NCBI GenBank assembly: GCA_947642555.1
Contig: CANRSX010000020.1
Location: forward strand, 16,048 to 80,047
Direction: 5' to 3'
Length of the DNA stretch: 64,000 nucleotides
DNA from: an uncultured Roseburia sp.
Lineage (GTDB): Bacteria > Bacillota > Clostridia > Lachnospirales > Lachnospiraceae
Under the pieces are notes generated by a model. The model ran no database searches and was not told where the DNA came from. It worked only from the letters and a program-made list of their open reading frames with translations. The translations under genes and the position numbers were made by a program. Numbering within the stretch: the first letter of the stretch is position 1; every line of letters begins with the position of its first letter. Below are positions 8,749-15,529 of this stretch, one piece after another.

Positions 8749-8777
8749 TTGACACTTGTATACAAGCGTGCTATAGT
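8749..8777 (+). promoter_or_regulatory. uxuA promoter with embedded GntR operator
   Basis: TTGACA (8749-8754) and TATAGT (8772-8777) are 17 nt apart, a near-consensus sigma-A promoter. The spacer begins with the perfect 12-bp palindrome CTTGTATACAAG (8755-8766), so a bound repressor would block RNA polymerase directly. The transcript would have a leader of about 120 nt before uxuA. Confidence 0.8.
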
Positions 8778-8903
8778 CAAACTATAGTATGAACGTGAAA
8801 CCGAATGATATCAGGACGGATTCATGTATGCAAGCGGATGGGCCGGATGGCATGTCCGCAGGGAGAGTATCAGGCGGGGGGACCTGCCGGAATGGAGGAG
8901 AAG

Positions 8904-9953
8904 ATGAAATTATCGTTTCGCTGGTATGGGGAGGACGACAAGGTGACGCTGGAGAATATCCGCCAGATTCCGGGTATGCATTCCATCGTGACCGCAGTGT
9001 ATGACGTACCGGTCGGTGAGGTATGGGGCGAGGACAGCATTGCCAGGTTAAAAAAACTGGTGGAGGAATCCGGGCTTCATTTTGAGGTGATCGAGAGTAT
9101 CCCGGTGCATGAGGATATCAAGCTCGGCAAGCCGACCAGAGATCAGTACATTGCGAACTACTGCGAGAATATCCGCCGTGTGGCGGCAGCGGGCGTAAAG
9201 TGTATCTGCTACAATTTTATGCCGGTATTTGACTGGACGAGGACGCAGCTGGATCATGTGCTGCCGGACGGCTCCACTTCGCTGGTTTATTATCAGGAGC
9301 AGGTGGACGCGGTAAATCCGCTTGAGAGCGACAGCGATCTGACGCTTCCGGGCTGGGATTCGAGCTACACGAGAGAAGAGTTAAAGAGCGTCGTGGCGGA
9401 GTACAATGCGATGTCCGAGGATGATCTGTGGAATAACCTTCAGTATTTCCTTCAGAAGGTGATCCCGGTGGCGGCGGAGTGCGATGTGAATATGGCGATC
9501 CACGAGGACGATCCCTGCTGGAGCATCTTCGGCCTTCCGCGCATCATCACCTGCGAGGAGAATATCGACCGCTTCTTAAAGCTGGTGGATGATAAGCACA
9601 ACGGCATCACGCTGTGTACCGGATCGCTCGGCTGCTCGAATAAGAACGATGTGGTGAAGATGGCGGCGAAGTACGCGGCCATGGGCAGGATCCATTTCGC
9701 GCATCTTCGGAATGTGGCGGTGCTGGAGAACGGCTTTGAGGAGAGGGCGCATCTTTCCTGCTGCGGTTCCCTGGATATGTATGAGATCGTAAAGGCGCTG
9801 CACGACAACGGGTTTACCGGATATGTCAGACCGGATCACGGACGTATGATCTGGGGCGAGACCGGAAGAGCCGGCTACGGCTTATACGACCGCGCGCTCG
9901 GAGCGACCTATATCAACGGTCTCTGGGAGGCAGTGGAGAAGGCTTCGAAATAA
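8904..9953 (+). CDS. uxuA: Mannonate dehydratase
   Basis: UxuA dehydrates D-mannonate to 2-keto-3-deoxy-D-gluconate (KDG) in the hexuronate pathway. The 349-aa protein has the family features: [24 protein letters not shown] at the N-terminus, the [11 protein letters not shown] block, [15 protein letters not shown] (metal-site region), [12 protein letters not shown], and the C-terminal [12 protein letters not shown] carrying a metal ligand. The frame is open upstream to 8805, but GGAGG at 8894-8898 places the start at 8904. It is the first gene of an operon with an SDR oxidoreductase and a HAD phosphatase. It is probably repressed by the divergent GntR protein through the operator within its promoter. 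Confidence 0.95.
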   Translation: MKLSFRWYGEDDKVTLENIRQIPGMHSIVTAVYDVPVGEVWGEDSIARLKKLVEESGLHFEVIESIPVHEDIKLGKPTRDQYIANYCENIRRVAAAGVKCICYNFMPVFDWTRTQLDHVLPDGSTSLVYYQEQVDAVNPLESDSDLTLPGWDSSYTREELKSVVAEYNAMSEDDLWNNLQYFLQKVIPVAAECDVNMAIHEDDPCWSIFGLPRIITCEENIDRFLKLVDDKHNGITLCTGSLGCSNKNDVVKMAAKYAAMGRIHFAHLRNVAVLENGFEERAHLSCCGSLDMYEIVKALHDNGFTGYVRPDHGRMIWGETGRAGYGLYDRALGATYINGLWEAVEKASK

Positions 9954-9985
9954 GTTTTTAGAATAAAAGTTCAGGAGGGAAAACG

Positions 9986-10831
9986 ATGAAATTACCATTT
10001 CAGATTGATTTGAAGGAGAAAGTTGTAGTTGTGACGGGCGCAGGCGGCGTGATCTGCTCCGTGCTCGCGGAGGCGATGGCCATGACGGGCGCGAAGGTGG
10101 CGCTTCTGGATCTGAACGAAGAGGCGGCGCAGAAGAATGCGGACGCCATCGTGGAGAAGGGATTTATCGCGAAGGGCTACAAGTGCAACGTGCTCGAGAA
10201 GGACAGCGTGAAGGCGGCGAGAGATGAGATCGCAAAGGATTTCGGCACCTGCGATATCTTAATCAACGGAGCGGGCGGCAATAATCCGAAAGCTACGACA
10301 GATGACGAGTATTTCATCCCGGAGGACCTGGGACAGATGAAGACGTTCTTCGACCTGGACGCGGACGGCGTATCCTTTGTGTTCAGCTTAAATTTCATGG
10401 GGACCCTGATCCCGACGCAGGTATTTGCGCTCGATATGATCAACAAGAAAGGTGCGAGCATTATCAACATCTCTTCCATGAACGCGTACACGCCGCTGAC
10501 GAAGATCCCGGCCTATTCTGGGGCGAAGGCTGCGATCACGAACTTTACCGAGTGGCTTGCCGTTCATTTCTCGAAAGTCGGGATCCGCTGCAATGCGATC
10601 GCGCCGGGTTTCTTCTCGACCAAGCAGAACGCGAAGCTTCTGTTCAACGACGACGGCACGCCGACCGCGAGAACCGGCAAGATCTTAGCCGGCACGCCGA
10701 TGGATCGTTTCGGGGAGGTAGAGGAGCTGGTCGGCTCCGTGCTGTTCCTGGCATGTGAGGAAGCCAGCGGATTTGTAAACGGCGCATGTATCCCGATCGA
10801 CGGCGCGTTTGCGGCATATTCGGGAGTTTAA
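9986..10831 (+). CDS. uxuB: SDR-family D-mannonate oxidoreductase (fructuronate reductase)
   Basis: A 281-aa short-chain dehydrogenase. The Rossmann motif is VTGAGGVICSVLAEA (residues 17-31), followed by NGAGG (cofactor region), the active-site NISSMNAY and YSGAKAAITNF (catalytic Tyr and Lys), and the PG motif at CNAIAPGFF. It belongs to the SDR type that replaces the long-chain UxuB of enterobacteria in Firmicutes (as in Bacillus YjmF). The proposed reaction is fructuronate + NADH to mannonate, based on its position 32 nt downstream of uxuA rather than on sequence alone. GGAGGG precedes the ATG. Confidence 0.85.
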   Translation: MKLPFQIDLKEKVVVVTGAGGVICSVLAEAMAMTGAKVALLDLNEEAAQKNADAIVEKGFIAKGYKCNVLEKDSVKAARDEIAKDFGTCDILINGAGGNNPKATTDDEYFIPEDLGQMKTFFDLDADGVSFVFSLNFMGTLIPTQVFALDMINKKGASIINISSMNAYTPLTKIPAYSGAKAAITNFTEWLAVHFSKVGIRCNAIAPGFFSTKQNAKLLFNDDGTPTARTGKILAGTPMDRFGEVEELVGSVLFLACEEASGFVNGACIPIDGAFAAYSGV

Positions 10832-10868
10832 GCACCGGAACAGGCATTTGCCGCATGGAGGGCATGGA

Positions 10869-11708
10869 ATGAATTACTTCGATTTTGATAAGACGAAGGA
10901 GTTTGCAGTCTGTATCGACAGCGACGGCTGCGCGATGGACACGATGGAGGTAAAGCACCGGGAGTGCTTCGGGCCGCAGTGGATTAAGACCTACGGGCTT
11001 GAGGATCATTTTGACGAGTGCATGAAGCTCTGGCTTGACATTAACCTCTACTCGATCACGCGCGGGATCAACCGCTTCAAAGGACTTGCGATGGCGCTTC
11101 TGGAGGTGGAAAAGAGGGGGCTTTGCCACACCGAAGGGTTAGACGAGTTCGTGACGTGGACGAAGGAGGCCGCGGAGCTTTCCAATCCGGCGCTGATGGC
11201 GCTGACACAGAAGAGCGAAAGTCTGTGCATCGAGCAGGCGCTGCTTTGGAGCGTCCGCACGAACCGTGCGATCCACGGGCTGCCTGCGGATGATCAGCCG
11301 TTTCCGAACGCAAAGCAGACGATGGATGAGATGTGTAAAAAGGCGGATCTCGTGGCCGTGTCTTCTGCGAATAAGGAGGCGGTCGAGGCCGAATGGCAGA
11401 AGCACGGATTAAAGGAGGACTGCCAGGCGCTGCTCACGCAGGAAGCCGGATCGAAGGCGTACTGCATCGGCGAGCTGGTAAAGAAGGGCTATAAGCCTGA
11501 TCATGTACTGATGGTGGGCGATGCGCCCGGCGACCGCGACGCTGCGGTAAAGAACGGTGTCCGCTATTATCCGATCCTTGTGGGGAAGGAAGGAGAGAGC
11601 TGGCAGCGTCTTCTGGATGAGGCGTTTCCGAAGCTTCTGGGGGGAAGCTTTGACGATGCCTATCAGAAGGAACTGATCGCAGCCTTTGAGAAGAATCTCG
11701 GGGTGTAG
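10869..11708 (+). CDS. HAD-superfamily phosphatase of the uxu operon
   Basis: A 279-aa haloacid-dehalogenase-type hydrolase. Motif I is CIDSDGCAMDTM (nucleophile Asp in DSDG), motif II is VAVSSANKEAVEAEW, and the C-terminal motif is VLMVGDAPGDRDAA. Between motifs I and II lies a large helical cap. The substrate is not identifiable; a sugar-acid phosphate that accumulates during uronate catabolism is an inference from operon position. GGAGGG sits 6-7 nt before the ATG at 10869; the frame is open to 10809, overlapping uxuB. It is the last gene before the terminator at 11878-11922. Confidence 0.85.
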   Translation: MNYFDFDKTKEFAVCIDSDGCAMDTMEVKHRECFGPQWIKTYGLEDHFDECMKLWLDINLYSITRGINRFKGLAMALLEVEKRGLCHTEGLDEFVTWTKEAAELSNPALMALTQKSESLCIEQALLWSVRTNRAIHGLPADDQPFPNAKQTMDEMCKKADLVAVSSANKEAVEAEWQKHGLKEDCQALLTQEAGSKAYCIGELVKKGYKPDHVLMVGDAPGDRDAAVKNGVRYYPILVGKEGESWQRLLDEAFPKLLGGSFDDAYQKELIAAFEKNLGV

Positions 11709-11877
11709 GTCAGGCGCTTTGCCGGAGAGGCGGAGCGGATCACGAAGGTTCTGTACGGTTTGGGGGAACCGGACGGGACGAAAAAGAAGATAAGGAAGAA
11801 GAATGTCGAAGCCGGCGGGAAGCTGCAGGGGGCTGTGGCTTTCCGCTATTTTTAGGCTGAGGGTAAAATTTTTGGGG

Positions 11878-11922
11878 AAAAAGTTCAGCCATGCATTGCG
11901 AATGGCGCGGGCTGAACTTTTT
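11878..11922 (+). terminator. Rho-independent terminator of the uxu operon
   Basis: AAAAAGTTCAGCC (11878-11890) and GGCTGAACTTTTT (11910-11922) form a 13-bp perfect stem ending in a T-run. An inner GCCAT/ATGGC pair may extend it. The rest of 11709-11952 shows no gene. Confidence 0.85.
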
Positions 11923-11952
11923 AGAAAATGAATAAGAAGGGGGATATATTTT

Positions 11953-13737
11953 ATGGTTGATATGAAAGCAAGGCCGTTTTATCTGTCTGACGAGGACTGC
12001 AAATGGGTGGAGGACACCATTGCGGGCATGACGAAGGAAGAGAAGATCGGCCAGCTGTTTTTTAACATGGGTTCCTCAAGGGAAGAGGATTACTTAAAGA
12101 TGACCGTGAACCAGTACCACATCGGCGGGATCCGCTACAATCCGGCGCCCGGCGCGGAGGTTCACGAGCAGAACCGCATCTTACAGGAGAACAGCAAGAT
12201 CCCGCTGATCATCGCCTGCAACACCGAGAACGGCGGTAACGGGGCCTGTGTGGACGGCACCATGATCGCGCCGCAGGTAAAGATCGGCGCGACGAGGGAT
12301 AAGAAATACGCCTATGAGCTGGGCCGCATGTCGAATAAGGAAGCCGCTGCCATTGGCTGTAACCTTTCCTTTGCACCGGTCAGCGATATCCTGTATAACT
12401 GGGAGAATCCGGTCATCGGCACGCGTACCTACGGCAACGACGTGGACCGGGTCTGCGAGATGACAAAGGCTTATATGGACGGCGCCCATGAGAATCCGGG
12501 CTTCTGCTGTGCGGCGAAGCATTTCCCGGGCGACGGTCTTGATTTCCGTGATCAGCACGTGGCCAACAGCGTAAATGACATGAGCTGTGAGGAGTGGGAC
12601 GCTTCCTTTGGAAAGGTATATCAGAATCTGATTGACAACGGGCTTGAGGCGATCATGGCGGGCCACATCATGCAGCCGGCCTACACGCGTCATTTCAACC
12701 CGGATATTAAGGATGAGGATATCATGCCGGCAACGCTTTCCCCGGAGCTGATCGAGGGTCTGCTTCGCAAAAAGCTTGGGTTTAACGGTATGGTGCTCAC
12801 CGACGCTTCCCACATGGTAGGTCTGACCTGCTGCATGAAGCGCAGCGAGATGCTTCCGCGGACCATCGCGGCCGGCGTCGATATGTTCCTGTTCTTCAAC
12901 GAGATGGACGAGGACTTTGCGAGCATGATGGCGGGCTATGAGAACGGCGTGATCACCGAGGAGCGCTTAAGCGACGCGCTGCACCGCATTCTGGCGCTGA
13001 AGGCTCACATGGGGCTTCACAAAAAGGCGAAGACCGAGATCGTGCCGCCGGTATCCGTGATGCAGGAGGTCGTGGGCTGCGAGGAGCACAAGGCCATGGC
13101 AAAGGAGATTTCCGACAAGGGAATCACACTTGTAAAATATAAGGATGAGGATGTCCTTCCGATGATCCCGGACCGCTATAAGAGGATCATGATCGTCTCA
13201 GTCGGCGGACTGTCCGCAGGCGGGCTTGGCGCGATGATGAAGTCCATGATGGGCGGAAAGAAGAGTCCGGCGGAGTCGCTGCGCGATAAACTGATCGCGA
13301 AGGGCTTTGACGCCTTTATCTATGAGAGCCCGCTCGATAAGATGGCGAAGCAGGCAAAAGAGGGCGGCAAGATGGACATCAATATGTATTTTGCCGGAAA
13401 GACCGAGATCAAAGAGTTTGTGGGCAACCAGGATCTGATCATCACCCTGGTGGATATCCCGGGCGGGTTCCAGCCGGTGGCAAGGCCGGGCTTTGGCATG
13501 AGCAAGGGCGGCGGAGAGATCCCGTGGTATGTCTTTGAACTTCCGGTAATTGTAGTTGGATGCGCACAGCCCTTTGTGCTGGCGGATATCCCGCAGGCGA
13601 GAACCTACATCAACACCTACGACAGCGCGGATCAGACGTTAGACGCCCTGGTGGAGAAGCTGATGGCAGGAAAAGACGCCTTTAAGGGCGAGGATCCCGT
13701 GGATTCGTACTGCGGGCTCTGGGATACGCACCGGTAG
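11953..13737 (+). CDS. Glycoside hydrolase family 3, NagZ-like (locus 1)
   Basis: A 594-aa cytoplasmic GH3 enzyme (no signal peptide). The N-terminal TIM barrel carries GMTKEEKIGQLFF, the KHFPGDG motif followed by FRDQH, and LTDASHM with the predicted nucleophile D284. An Asp-x-His pair shortly after KHFPGDG is the signature of the beta-N-acetylhexosaminidase branch of GH3, in which His-Asp acts as general acid/base. A C-terminal alpha/beta domain of about 230 residues follows. It is a paralogue of the GH3 at 53751. Its place ahead of an ABC importer points to oligosaccharide breakdown rather than cell-wall recycling, but the sugar is unknown. GH3 hydrolase is certain; the specificity is inference. 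Confidence 0.88.
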   Translation: MVDMKARPFYLSDEDCKWVEDTIAGMTKEEKIGQLFFNMGSSREEDYLKMTVNQYHIGGIRYNPAPGAEVHEQNRILQENSKIPLIIACNTENGGNGACVDGTMIAPQVKIGATRDKKYAYELGRMSNKEAAAIGCNLSFAPVSDILYNWENPVIGTRTYGNDVDRVCEMTKAYMDGAHENPGFCCAAKHFPGDGLDFRDQHVANSVNDMSCEEWDASFGKVYQNLIDNGLEAIMAGHIMQPAYTRHFNPDIKDEDIMPATLSPELIEGLLRKKLGFNGMVLTDASHMVGLTCCMKRSEMLPRTIAAGVDMFLFFNEMDEDFASMMAGYENGVITEERLSDALHRILALKAHMGLHKKAKTEIVPPVSVMQEVVGCEEHKAMAKEISDKGITLVKYKDEDVLPMIPDRYKRIMIVSVGGLSAGGLGAMMKSMMGGKKSPAESLRDKLIAKGFDAFIYESPLDKMAKQAKEGGKMDINMYFAGKTEIKEFVGNQDLIITLVDIPGGFQPVARPGFGMSKGGGEIPWYVFELPVIVVGCAQPFVLADIPQARTYINTYDSADQTLDALVEKLMAGKDAFKGEDPVDSYCGLWDTHR

Positions 13738-13780
13738 GCGGAGAACGGAAACAGAATATGAGAATTTAAGTGGCTGAAAA

Positions 13781-13825
13781 GCCCCGACCGTTTGTGACTG
13801 AGAGGAACGGTCGGGGCTTCTTTTA
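13781..13825 (+). terminator. Terminator after the locus 1 NagZ-like GH3
   Basis: GCCCCGACCGTT (13781-13792) pairs with AACGGTCGGGGC (from 13805), followed by TTCTTTTATA. It separates the GH3 gene from the solute-binding-protein promoter. Confidence 0.85.
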
Positions 13826-13849
13826 TATTGACGGAACTTTTTTGAAAAA

Positions 13850-13903
13850 GTGACAGAAAAAATGAAAAAAGTGCAAGAAATAATCGGACGAAGAGATGAT
13901 AAT
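13850..13903 (+). promoter_or_regulatory. Tandem GTG-box promoter of SBP 1
   Basis: Direct repeats GTGACAG (13850) and GTGCAAG (13871) are 21 bp apart. A -10-like GATAAT (13898-13903) starts 27 bp after the proximal box start. There is no good -35; the proximal box occupies that position, as expected for an activator-dependent promoter. The same geometry occurs at four other genes in the window. Confidence 0.7.
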
Positions 13904-13934
13904 AGCAGTATCAAATCTATGAGGGAGGTAACTT

Positions 13935-15518
13935 ATGAAACGGAGAGTATTGGCAGCGTTATTGTCAGGAATCCTTGCGCTTGGCATGCTGGCGGGATGC
14001 GGCGGAGACAGCGGGACGACGGAGAAGACCCAGGGCGGCGGCACAGGGGGCCAGACGGCCGGCGGCGCGACGGAGGATGCCGCGGCGGGAAATGAGGACC
14101 AGGGCGGATCTGACGCTGATGACGGGGAGATGTACCACGCGGTGCTGGTCTATGTGGTCTCAGCCGATTCCCAGGATCAGGAGCTTATTAATGAGCGGTT
14201 CAATGAGCTGACCAGGGAGCAGCTGAATATGGAAGTGACCCTGATGCCCATGACCTTCAGCACCTGGGGCAGCCAGCTTCCGCTGATGCTGGCGGGGGGC
14301 GAGCAGGTGGATCTGTTCCCGATGTTCGGCGGCAACGCCGGTACCTATGTGGCGTCGGATTATCTGATCGACCTCACGCCGTACCTGGAATATGCCCCTT
14401 ACATCAGGGAAACCATCGGGGATGATACCATCGCCTGCTGCTCCATCGGGGATTTCATCTATGGGATTCCGACCATGAAGGAGCGCACCATGCCGAACTC
14501 GATGGTGATGCGGACCGACTGTCTGGAGGCGGCGGGGATCGACCCGGCGAGCATCAAAAGCTATGAGGATATTACGGCAGCCTATGAGAAGGTACAGGCG
14601 CTTTACCCGGATATGATCATGTTTGGCGGAAGCTGCAGCGGGTCAAGTGCGGCGACGCCGGCGGGCCAGTCGGTGAGCTATGACGGGCTTGGGCAGATTG
14701 CCGGGACGGGTGTGCTGGAGGATTACGGACAGACCACCACGGTGACGAATTACTATGAGTCGGACGAGTTCCGTGAGCTGGTGGAGATGACCCGCGAGTG
14801 GTATCAGAAGGGATATGTGGCGAAGGACATGGCGACCTGTTCGGACAGCGGGGAGGCGCAGATGAGAGCCGGTAACCTGTTTTCCTATATGGTGAACAGC
14901 AAGCCGAACACCAAGCAGGAGAAGGACGACCAGACCGGATATGATACCACGATCGTACCGGTAAATACAAATGTCATGACATCGGGCGGCATCAATGCCA
15001 TCAATTACTGCATCGGATCCGGATGCCCGAACCCGGAGAAGGCCATGACGCTGTTAAACTGGATCCATGAGACGAAGGAAGCCAACGACCTGTTAAACTG
15101 GGGCGTGGAAGGCGTTCACTGGGTGGAGCAGGAGGACGGCACGGCGGATTTCCCGGAGGGGATGACGGCGGAGAGCTGCGGTTATCACCATAATATGGGA
15201 TATATCATGCCGAACCAGTTTAACAGCCATGTGTGGGCAGGAAACGACGCGGATATTTTTGATGTATACGCCGAGGTGGACGGAAATGCCATTGTGTCAA
15301 AGGCATTTGGGTTTAATGCGGACCTGACGGTGGTTGCGGATCAGGTGGCGGCCACGACGGATGTATTAAGCCAGTATATCGGGCAGATCACCACGGGATC
15401 CGTGGAGCCGGGGCCGGCCATCGAAGAGTTCAACAAAGCGCTGTATGACGCGGGCCTCCAGGATATCATCGACGCGAAGCAGGAGCAGCTGGATGCCTGG
15501 CTGGCGGAGCAGCAATAA
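13935..15518 (+). CDS. ABC transporter solute-binding lipoprotein (SBP 1, locus 1)
   Basis: A 527-aa extracellular sugar-binding lipoprotein. The signal peptide MKRRVLAALLSGILALGML ends in lipobox LAGC (Cys22). A Gly/Thr/Asp-rich tether of about 45 residues follows, then a type-1-like binding domain (VTLMPMTFSTWG, LTPYLEYAPY, NWIHETKEANDLLNWGVEG). The C-terminal part resembles the DUF3502/LplA-type proteins that work with LplB/LplC permeases. No ATPase gene is adjacent, so a shared MsmX-type ATPase elsewhere is likely. It is related to, but clearly more distant than, the three tandem SBPs of locus 2. GAGGGAGG precedes the ATG. Confidence 0.9.
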   Translation: MKRRVLAALLSGILALGMLAGCGGDSGTTEKTQGGGTGGQTAGGATEDAAAGNEDQGGSDADDGEMYHAVLVYVVSADSQDQELINERFNELTREQLNMEVTLMPMTFSTWGSQLPLMLAGGEQVDLFPMFGGNAGTYVASDYLIDLTPYLEYAPYIRETIGDDTIACCSIGDFIYGIPTMKERTMPNSMVMRTDCLEAAGIDPASIKSYEDITAAYEKVQALYPDMIMFGGSCSGSSAATPAGQSVSYDGLGQIAGTGVLEDYGQTTTVTNYYESDEFRELVEMTREWYQKGYVAKDMATCSDSGEAQMRAGNLFSYMVNSKPNTKQEKDDQTGYDTTIVPVNTNVMTSGGINAINYCIGSGCPNPEKAMTLLNWIHETKEANDLLNWGVEGVHWVEQEDGTADFPEGMTAESCGYHHNMGYIMPNQFNSHVWAGNDADIFDVYAEVDGNAIVSKAFGFNADLTVVADQVAATTDVLSQYIGQITTGSVEPGPAIEEFNKALYDAGLQDIIDAKQEQLDAWLAEQQ

Positions 15519-15529
15519 GGAGAACAAAC

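Noticed and set aside
11709..11877. A possible gene remnant between the HAD phosphatase and the uxu terminator
   Set aside because: No frame shows family similarity or a ribosome binding site. Apart from the terminator I see nothing definite in this stretch.
12181..12813. A 210-codon minus-strand frame within the NagZ-like GH3
   Set aside because: It is a shadow of the GH3 catalytic domain without independent signals.
11953..13737. Housekeeping NagZ for cell-wall recycling
   Set aside because: The enzyme has an extra C-terminal domain and sits with sugar-import genes, and a paralogue has the same context in locus 2. The recycling role cannot be excluded but is not favoured.
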